The position numbers and the translations under genes were made by a program. DNA of 13,029 bases from Clostridiales bacterium (lineage in GTDB: Bacteria; Bacillota; Clostridia; Tissierellales; Sedimentibacteraceae): the NCBI GenBank assembly GCA_003487955.1, contig DNNJ01000382.1:17170-30198 (forward strand), written 5' to 3'. Numbering within the stretch: position 1 is the stretch's first letter; every line of letters starts with the position of its first letter. Shown one piece after another: positions 6,391 through 13,029 of this stretch. The notes under the pieces were generated by a model that was given only the letters and a program-made list of their open reading frames with translations, was not told the DNA's origin and did not search any database.

Positions 6391-7730
6391 TTCATACCTC
6401 TAAACACTATATTGTTGTTACCTGCCAATAATCCCAAGAAGCTCCAATACACATATGCCACTGATACAACACTTATGTTAAAGAAAGCTGCTGTCATATA
6501 ACCCATAACGCTTGATAAAATCAAAAGCATTATTTTACAATTCTTCAATCTTGTCAAACCTTTTAAGATAATCAGAAAGCACATTGTCGAATAAATCAAT
6601 AGTGATGGAATACCGGTCGTAACGGCAATATGCAAATATTCATTGTGTGCCTTGTCAGGATATCTCACCTCTCCCCAAAACTCAATCATGTCTTTAGTAT
6701 AGTATTTCTTAAATGCTTCACCTAAATTTTCCAAGCCGTAACCCGTAAGCGGACGAGCTTTAATTAATTCTACAACTCGTTTCCAAATAAATCCTCTGTG
6801 CGCACCGGTATAATCAGACCTGTCACCGTCTGCAAGAAATTCATTAGCATCCCTTGAAATAGATAGGAACCTATCTATGAATGCTCCATCCGTATTGAAA
6901 TTATATAAAGCCAAGAGCAATACTGTTATAACAAATAGAATAATATACCTGTTAAATTCTTCCTTATTATATCTAAAATATATGTAGTGTATTGCTGCAA
7001 AAGCTAATATTGAAGCAATTGTACCTAACCAAGCCCCCCTTGTGTTGGTACATAAGAGACAATAAAACAAAATTATATAAGCTGTTAAACCTGTTATGTT
7101 TTTATTTATTATGTAAAAATAAATTGATATCGGTATTATTAAAACTATATATGAGCCTAAAAAGTTAGGATTACCCATTGTTGAAAAAGCTCTGCTCCCC
7201 CAGTTTTCACGGAGGATATCCCTTGGAAAGGGCTCAATGCCCATTGTTTGCAAAATACCGTAAATTGAAACAATTATGGCAGTAAATAATATTATCTTAA
7301 ATAACCTTTCATCAGGAGTTAGGTAAAGCCTTGCTACAATAAACAGAAATATATATAACATTATCGTAACTAAACCTTCCCATCTGCCGGGCACTCCAAT
7401 TATTGCAAACTCTTTATTTTCTGCTGTATATACAGAAGCAATTAATAATATTAAGTATATAAATAAACTCATATTTATTTTGTCTTTCTGTATTATATCT
7501 TTTAGCTGCATTTTATTTATTACAAGCATAACTGAAAAGCTTATTACTAAGACAAACATTGCTGCAACCTTGGGTAAATAAAAATGGTCTGTATGCCCTC
7601 CCAATGGAACAAATACTGCCGGAATACCTGATAATGCAAGTATAACTGTAACCTTTGCTACTTTATCCAATTTGCTGTTTCTTGCTTCATATAACTGTAA
7701 TTTTTTATATATTCCAATAGTATCAATCAT
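6375..7730 (-). CDS. O-antigen ligase / Wzy-type polytopic membrane protein
   Basis: This is a 451-residue protein with about 12 membrane segments and one large outer loop (about 280-365), the architecture of the Wzy_C / O-antigen ligase superfamily. Family-like motifs are present: GNPNFLGSY (186-194), NTRGAWLG (229-236) with the key Arg, ARPLTGYGLENL (325-336) and AHNEYLHIAVTTGIPSLL (361-378) with the conserved His-Asn. Members move a lipid-linked glycan onto lipid A, a polymer, or a protein (the PglL/PilO type of pilin O-glycosylation). Its position inside the pilus operon, coupled to tadV, makes pilin or pilus-protein glycosylation a reasonable hypothesis, but a role in capsule or wall polymer is equally allowed. 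The start follows GGGAGTAATT. It is 58 bases after the coiled-coil gene. Confidence 0.85.
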   Translation of the reverse strand: MIDTIGIYKKLQLYEARNSKLDKVAKVTVILALSGIPAVFVPLGGHTDHFYLPKVAAMFVLVISFSVMLVINKMQLKDIIQKDKINMSLFIYLILLIASVYTAENKEFAIIGVPGRWEGLVTIMLYIFLFIVARLYLTPDERLFKIILFTAIIVSIYGILQTMGIEPFPRDILRENWGSRAFSTMGNPNFLGSYIVLIIPISIYFYIINKNITGLTAYIILFYCLLCTNTRGAWLGTIASILAFAAIHYIYFRYNKEEFNRYIILFVITVLLLALYNFNTDGAFIDRFLSISRDANEFLADGDRSDYTGAHRGFIWKRVVELIKARPLTGYGLENLGEAFKKYYTKDMIEFWGEVRYPDKAHNEYLHIAVTTGIPSLLIYSTMCFLIILKGLTRLKNCKIMLLILSSVMGYMTAAFFNISVVSVAYVYWSFLGLLAGNNNIVFRGMKCYTN

Positions 7731-7788
7731 AATTACTCCCGTAACTTTTACAATATTCCAAAATATTATAATGAGAGATATGCAAGCT

Positions 7789-9261
7789 TTACAGGTTGAT
7801 TACCTTACCATTCCTTTCAGGCTGTCTTGATATTTGTTTTTCTATCAGCTGTATAAACTCATCTCCAAGAATATCCCGTTTATTGTAAACCTTATCTTCC
7901 ACTTCTGAGAGCAATTTTATAATTTTTGCTAAGTCATCTTCTGCTTTTTCTGCTCTGTTATGTTGTACTGACAACTGCTGTTTCAGTATACCGTTAAGCT
8001 TCGCACTATGTTTTGCTTCATACTCCAAATTTTCCATTTTTTCGTAAATACTGCTGAATTCTTCTTTGAACCCGCTAATTTTATAGTTAAATGCTTCGGC
8101 TTTTTCCATATTAAGTTCTAATACCGCTTCTTCGTTTATCTTTTTTTGTTCTTCCAACTCTTTTAATTTTTCATTAATTGTTTGCTGCAGACTGCTTATC
8201 TTTTGTTTTAATATTGCTGAATCGGAATTTAATTTTTCGCTTAACGATTTTTCTGTTTTTAGCTGCTCTTCTAATTTTTCGCTGCATGAGCTTTCAATTT
8301 TCAGTTGTTCCTTTAGATTTTCGCAAACATCATTAATTTCATTAATTCTATAATCCTTTTCATGAATGCTTTTTTCCAGTTCAGATACTCTTTCATTCAG
8401 TAATATATTTTCATTTTTAAACTTGTTTGCATTTATCTCCATTTGGTCATATTCAATGCTTGTCTGATTTAACAGCTCTTCATAAGCCATAATCTCTTCA
8501 GCCATTTGCTTGTTTTCATTTTTCAGAATATCAATATGTATAATTTCATCTGATAGTTCAGATGTTTTAATTCTCATTTGATTATTTTCGTTTTCTAATT
8601 TTGATGAAATTTCCTTTAATTGTTCACATTCAGTTTTTGATTGGTTTAAATGTTTTTCAATAGCTTCAAGTTCCTCTGCAAGTTGTTTGTTTTCATTTTT
8701 AATCTTATTAAATTGAATGCTTTCTTCTGTCATTTCAGCTATTCTAGTTTTTAAAGCATTGTTTTCATCTTCTAAATCACCTAAGTACTCTTCCTTATAA
8801 TTATTTTCAGTTGATAGTTTTTCAAGTTCCTTTAGTTTACCTGCCATTTGTTGAATTTCATTCTTCAGTTGAATGTTCTCGGTATTATACTTTTCATTCA
8901 TAGATTTATAGTCCATTTGTTTTTGTTTGAATTCAACTATGGCAGTAATTAAATTTTGTTTTGCTTCATCTAATTCTATCTGCATACAATGCTTATTTTC
9001 TGATTCAGTGTTGAGTTTGGTTTTCAAATAATAAACTTCGTCTGATGTTTTTTTGTTATTCTGCTCAAGTTTTTTTAATTTTTTTTCTAAGTCTTCTATA
9101 TATTTAGTAACATCTTCCTCGTGCAAACCGCCAACTAGCTTTGTTCGAAACTGATATTTAATTGACTCATGATTCAATCTTTGCTGAAGTTTCTTGAGTT
9201 CGTTCATATCTGTTTCCATATAAATTTCCTTTTCAGCAGGCATATTATTAATATCCAACAT
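7789..9261 (-). CDS. Long coiled-coil protein with DivIVA-like N-terminal motif
   Basis: This 490-residue soluble protein is made almost wholly of heptad-rich coiled coil (about 55-455), rich in Glu, Lys, Asn and Leu, with no signal peptide or membrane segment. A short segment near the start, FRTKLVGGLHEEDVTKYIEDLEKKL (37-61; key residues F37, K41, G44, V51, Y54, L58), resembles the membrane-binding start of DivIVA/GpsB proteins in pattern but is not a clear match. Residues 166-300 contain a repeat of exactly 59 residues: ENNAL, ENNQM and ENILL start at 166, 225 and 284, and KNENKQLAEE (188) recurs as KNENKQMAEE (247). It is the first gene after the riboswitch and terminator, with AAGGGGG before the ATG. 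A scaffold or polar anchor for the pilus machine is a guess from context. No named family is recognised. Confidence 0.85.
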   Translation of the reverse strand: MLDINNMPAEKEIYMETDMNELKKLQQRLNHESIKYQFRTKLVGGLHEEDVTKYIEDLEKKLKKLEQNNKKTSDEVYYLKTKLNTESENKHCMQIELDEAKQNLITAIVEFKQKQMDYKSMNEKYNTENIQLKNEIQQMAGKLKELEKLSTENNYKEEYLGDLEDENNALKTRIAEMTEESIQFNKIKNENKQLAEELEAIEKHLNQSKTECEQLKEISSKLENENNQMRIKTSELSDEIIHIDILKNENKQMAEEIMAYEELLNQTSIEYDQMEINANKFKNENILLNERVSELEKSIHEKDYRINEINDVCENLKEQLKIESSCSEKLEEQLKTEKSLSEKLNSDSAILKQKISSLQQTINEKLKELEEQKKINEEAVLELNMEKAEAFNYKISGFKEEFSSIYEKMENLEYEAKHSAKLNGILKQQLSVQHNRAEKAEDDLAKIIKLLSEVEDKVYNKRDILGDEFIQLIEKQISRQPERNGKVINL

Positions 9262-9309
9262 TTTTATCCCCCTTCCACACGTTATAAATATTAATTCCTA
9301 TTCTTTTTA

Positions 9310-9345
9310 TTTCAAAATAAAAACTGTACGCCAAGGCGTACAGTT
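9310..9345 (-). terminator. Intrinsic terminator of the riboswitch leader
   Basis: On the minus strand AACTGTACGC pairs perfectly with GCGTACAGTT around a CTTG loop, followed by TTTATTTT. This is a textbook rho-independent terminator placed after the aptamer and about 60 bases before the first gene of the pilus operon. It is most likely the expression platform. The sequence CGAACAGTGA at the 3' edge of the aptamer can pair with the 5' arm of the terminator (8 of 10 positions, core ACAGT/ACTGT), which gives a possible antiterminator. The T-run can also pair with a following AAATAAAAA. Confidence 0.92.
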
Positions 9346-9387
9346 AAGGACCAAAAATACATCAATACATATAATGCATTAATTCAT

Positions 9388-9476
9388 CACTGTTCGGCAA
9401 CCTGGCAATCATCGTAATTCACATTAGACCCATGGCTTTGCGTCCTTGTCTTTCGGCAAGTTTGCTATTATCGTAG
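9388..9476 (-). promoter_or_regulatory. GEMM-I cyclic-dinucleotide riboswitch aptamer (A20 variant)
   Basis: The minus strand carries the core of the GEMM-I class: AGCAAAC, a P1b hairpin closed by a GAAA tetraloop (CTTGCCGAAAGACAAG), the invariant GGACGCAAAGCC, then GGGTCTAA, and at the 3' end GCCAGGTTGCCGA. The spacing from GCAAAC to GACGCAAAGCC equals that of the Vibrio cholerae Vc2 aptamer (15 bases), so positions can be matched. A47 (plus-strand 9439) and the CC including C92 (9396-9397) are kept. Position 20, G in Vc2, is A here (plus-strand 9466). In this family G20 reads one guanine of c-di-GMP, and A20 marks variants that bind cyclic AMP-GMP or both ligands. It sits between a promoter and a terminator, ahead of the pilus operon. 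Confidence 0.93.
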
Positions 9477-9508
9477 GATAATTTATTAAATTTTCTATCT
9501 GTTTATAC

Positions 9509-9537
9509 ATTCTACTATATCTGACATAATAATGCAA
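9509..9537 (-). promoter_or_regulatory. Sigma-A-like promoter of the pilus operon
   Basis: On the minus strand TTGCAT (9532-9537) and TAGAAT (9509-9514) are separated by exactly 17 bases. Each differs from the consensus box by one or two bases. An A-run (nine A, ending two bases before the -35 box) could act as an UP element. Transcription would begin near 9501-9503, about 25 bases before the riboswitch aptamer. This makes a leader of roughly 240 bases. No sigma-54 or sigma-D pattern is seen. Confidence 0.8.
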
Positions 9538-9626
9538 GGTTTTTTTTTCATAATTTGTCATTATTTTTTAAGAAATCTTTAAGAATTCTTTATTGCTGCT
9601 GTTAATTGGCGAAAAATGTCGAAAGA

Positions 9627-10763
9627 CTAATCTTTAAAAGCATCCTTCATTTTCCCGAAGAAGCCTTTTTTGTCATTGTCAACTTTCTCTCCCATTTCGT
9701 TTGCAAATTGCTCTAAAATATTTCTTTGTTTTTCTGAAAGCTTTTTAGGAACTTCTATTTTAACTCTCACATACTGGTCACCCTTGCCGGCACCTCTTAA
9801 GTTTTTAATACCTTTATTTTTGAGTCTGAAAACTGTTCCTGTCTGAGTTCCTTCAGGCACATCGTATTTTACCTTGCCTTCAATTGTGGGAACTTCAATA
9901 GAACCCCCTAATGTTGCCTTCGCAAATGTTATGGGTATTTCACACCACACGTCATTTCCGTCACGTTCAAATATTTCATGAGGAGTTACGTTAATATATA
10001 CATACAAGTCTCCGGCAGGACCGCCTCGCTCACCGTGGTTTCCTTCTCCTCTCAGGGGAATTACCGAGCCTGTGTCAACACCCGCAGGAATATTGATTGA
10101 AAGCTTCCTGGTTTTTCTCTCCTTACCTGTGCCGCTGCATGAAGTGCATGGCTCCTCTACCACTTCTCCTGTACCGTTGCAGGTTGAGCATATTTTAGTG
10201 CTTGCAAATTGTCCGAATGGTGTTCTTTGCACTGTTCTTATGCTGCCTGAACCTTGACAGGTGGGACATGTTTTTTTGCTGGTGCCTTTCTTAGCCCCTG
10301 TTCCGTCACAGACATGGCATTTTTCTATACGATTTATTTTAATTTCCTTTTTAGTTCCGAATGCTGCTTCTTCAAAGTCTATATCCAATTTTATCTTCAA
10401 ATCGGAGCCTGCTTTAGGTCCGGTTCTCTGAGTTCTTGTACTTCCGCTGAAGCCTCCTCCAAAAAAGTCTCCGAATATATCGCCGAATATATCGCCAAAG
10501 TCGTTGAATCCTGCTCCGCCCCCAAATCCGTTATTCTGGTCGAATGCCGCATGACCGAATTGGTCATATTTGGCTTTCCTTTCGGGGTCTGACAGTACTT
10601 CATAGGCTTCGTTCACTTCTTTGAATTTCGCTTCTGCTTCTTTATCGTCAGGGTTCAAATCAGGATGGTATTGCTTTGCCAATTTTCTGAATGCTGATTT
10701 TATTTCCTTCTCATCAGCGTCCTTGCTGATTCCAAGGATTTCATAGTAGTCTGTCTTAGCCAT
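9627..10763 (-). CDS. dnaJ: DnaJ (Hsp40) co-chaperone
   Basis: This 378-residue type I DnaJ stimulates the DnaK ATPase and hands over unfolded clients. The J domain (1-70) has HPD at 33-35. A Gly/Phe-rich linker follows (about 75-112), then a zinc-binding domain with all four CxxCxGxG motifs intact: [24 protein letters not shown] and CTSCSGTG (about 149-213). The C-terminal substrate domains end in a Lys/Asp-rich tail. The start follows AGGAGGTGG, 5 bases before ATG. It is separated from dnaK by 274 bases that hold a terminator-like hairpin and two repeat elements, so DnaJ is probably made at lower level than DnaK. Between its stop and the pilus promoter (9538-9626) I see no strong terminator, only a weak AAAGA/TCTTT pairing across the stop codon. 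Confidence 0.98.
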   Translation of the reverse strand: MAKTDYYEILGISKDADEKEIKSAFRKLAKQYHPDLNPDDKEAEAKFKEVNEAYEVLSDPERKAKYDQFGHAAFDQNNGFGGGAGFNDFGDIFGDIFGDFFGGGFSGSTRTQRTGPKAGSDLKIKLDIDFEEAAFGTKKEIKINRIEKCHVCDGTGAKKGTSKKTCPTCQGSGSIRTVQRTPFGQFASTKICSTCNGTGEVVEEPCTSCSGTGKERKTRKLSINIPAGVDTGSVIPLRGEGNHGERGGPAGDLYVYINVTPHEIFERDGNDVWCEIPITFAKATLGGSIEVPTIEGKVKYDVPEGTQTGTVFRLKNKGIKNLRGAGKGDQYVRVKIEVPKKLSEKQRNILEQFANEMGEKVDNDKKGFFGKMKDAFKD

Positions 10764-10799
10764 ATTACCACCTCCTAAGTATTTGTTCTATGTGACACG

Positions 10800-10859
10800 C
10801 GCAGTCTCGTTCACCAAAATATTTGCTCCTTTCGTCGCATATTTTGGGAACTCGTTGCG
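10800..10859 (-). repeat. Structured hairpin element, copy 1 (upstream of dnaJ)
   Basis: This 60-bp element folds on the minus strand as an outer stem CGCA/TGCG, an internal loop, GTTC/GAAC, and a 9-bp inner stem CCAAAATAT/ATATTTTGG (plus-strand 10839-10847 and 10814-10822) around a 16-base loop containing GCGACGAAAGGAGCAA. A second copy starts at 12979 with the same spacing over 51 bases. The loop carries a Shine-Dalgarno-like AAGGAG, but the true dnaJ site is a separate AGGAGGTGG about 25 bases after the element. It is not a CIRCE operator. Confidence 0.8.
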
Positions 10860-10864
10860 AAAGA

Positions 10865-10971
10865 CCTACCGCTGTTTTTTAGAGGTATGGAGACACACCT
10901 CCCTATTTAGGGAAAGCCTCTGTTGGCAGGAGGAATGTCCCCAATTCAGGACTCTAAAAAACAGGGTTAGG
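10865..10971. repeat. Inverted-repeat-bounded element between dnaK and dnaJ
   Basis: A 107-bp element is bounded by 20-base inverted repeats (10865-10884 and 10952-10971) that match at 18 positions. The inner 13 bases (CTGTTTTTTAGAG / CTCTAAAAAACAG) are perfect. On the minus strand the interior reads GGGGACATTCCTCCTGCC, then AACAGAGGCTTTCCC, TCCCTAAATAGGGA (a 6-bp hairpin) and GAGGTGTGTCTCCATACCTC (an 8-bp stem with one G-T pair around TCTC). These parts match the block at 5387-5525 in the opposite orientation. It has no coding capacity, and the layout resembles a small non-autonomous element. Confidence 0.75.
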
Positions 10972-11014
10972 GCTTCTACATCAATCAAGCTAAACCCTAC
11001 TAGGATTTAGCTTG
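10956..11014 (-). terminator. Two overlapping hairpins after dnaK
   Basis: Directly after the dnaK stop, the minus strand can form CAAGCTAAATCC / GGGTTTAGCTTG (10986-11014): 12 pairs with one G-T and a 5-base loop, but it is followed by ATTGATG, not a T-run. An alternative hairpin uses its 3' arm: AGGGTTTAG (10990-10998) pairs with CTAACCCT (10963-10970) with one bulged T and is followed by GTTTTTT, a proper terminator exit. The two folds exclude each other. The T-run belongs to the end of the inverted-repeat element, so an insertion may have created or modified this terminator (inference). Confidence 0.62.
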
Positions 11015-11037
11015 GCTGGTTTTTGATTTATATATGA

Positions 11038-12912
<1,875 letters not shown>

Positions 12913-12935
12913 TTATATTTTTTTATTTATATGAG

Positions 12936-12963
12936 ATCCCGCAGTCGCATTCGCTGACAGGAT
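12936..12963 (-). repeat. Short hairpin repeat upstream of dnaK
   Basis: On the minus strand ATCCTG (T) CAG pairs with CTG CGGGAT around CGAATGCGA: 9 pairs including one G-T, with a single bulged T. The surrounding text, TTGTCATCCTG then AGCGAATGCGA and GGGATCTC, looks like the dispersed GTCATCCTGAGCGAA-type intergenic repeats found in various bacteria (from memory, not checked). Its plus-strand part CGCAGTCGCATTCGC matches CGCAGTCTCATTCAC at 12979 and CGCAGTCTCGTTCAC at 10800. Confidence 0.6.
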
Positions 12964-12978
12964 GACAATGCTATTTTT

Positions 12979-13029
12979 CGCAGTCTCATTCACAAATTTA
13001 TCTGCTCCTTACGTCGCATAAATTTGGAA
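12979..13029 (-). repeat. Structured hairpin element, copy 2 (upstream of dnaK), truncated by window end
   Basis: This copy aligns without gaps over 51 bases to the element at 10800. The inner stem on the minus strand is CAAATTTAT/ATAAATTTG (13018-13026 and 12993-13001) around the loop GCGACGTAAGGAGCAG. Compared with copy 1, three base pairs of the inner stem differ and all three are changed on both sides, so pairing is kept. The outer arm lies beyond the window. Confidence 0.78.

Noticed and set aside
9541..9626. A dedicated dnaJ terminator
   Set aside because: Only weak, AT-only pairings are seen (AAAGA/TCTTT across the stop, AAGAATTCTT), none with a GC stem followed by a T-run.
10254..10592. 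A 112-codon plus-strand frame and a 68-codon minus-strand frame across dnaJ
   Set aside because: Both are shadows of the Gly/Phe and zinc-finger regions of dnaJ. They lack start signals and the Cys-rich look is a by-product of dnaJ codons.
10800..10859. CIRCE (HrcA operator) or ROSE-type RNA thermometer
   Set aside because: The arms do not match TTAGCACTC/GAGTGCTAA. The AAGGAG is in the loop, not paired, and is not the start site's own ribosome binding site, so neither known class fits.

Overview
The window comes from a low-GC, Gram-positive anaerobe of the Clostridia type. The evidence is the AT-rich sequence, strong GGAGG-type ribosome binding sites, a dnaK-dnaJ pair of firmicute type, and a Tad/Flp pilus locus of monoderm layout. 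The overall look recalls the Acetivibrio/Ruminiclostridium group, but that is an inference from gene style and no marker gene here fixes it. Every convincing gene lies on the minus strand, so transcription runs from high to low coordinates.

Right part (about 9600-13029): dnaK and then dnaJ. The 274 bp between them hold overlapping terminator-like hairpins after dnaK, a 107-bp element bounded by near-perfect inverted repeats, and a 60-bp hairpin element. A second copy of the hairpin element lies upstream of dnaK and is cut by the window end. All three differences between the two inner stems are compensated base-pair swaps, so a structure is being conserved.

Central control region (about 9262-9540): a sigma-A-like promoter drives a long leader containing a GEMM-I (cyclic-dinucleotide class I) riboswitch aptamer and then a strong intrinsic terminator. 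Aligned to the well-studied Vc2 aptamer, position 20, which recognises the ligand, is A instead of G. That is the signature substitution of the cyclic AMP-GMP (3',3'-cGAMP) sensing or promiscuous variants.

Left part (1-9261): one long operon under this riboswitch. Its order is a 490-residue coiled-coil protein with a DivIVA-like start; an O-antigen ligase/Wzy-type polytopic membrane protein; TadV/CpaA prepilin peptidase; two Flp pilins (55 and 57 residues, both too short to be called by simple ORF length cut-offs); TadE pseudopilin; a TadG-like protein; CpaB/RcpC; CpaE/TadZ; CpaF/TadA ATPase; and the start of TadB, cut by the left edge. A hairpin between the second pilin and tadE probably lowers read-through, so that pilin is made in excess over machinery. 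No secretin gene is seen in this stretch, which fits a monoderm.

Together the left and central parts read as a nucleotide-second-messenger-controlled adhesive or motility pilus. It carries two extra genes, the coiled-coil scaffold candidate and the glycan ligase candidate, at the head of the operon. Their roles, polar placement and pilin glycosylation, are hypotheses. The intergenic spaces also hold two unannotated repeat families.
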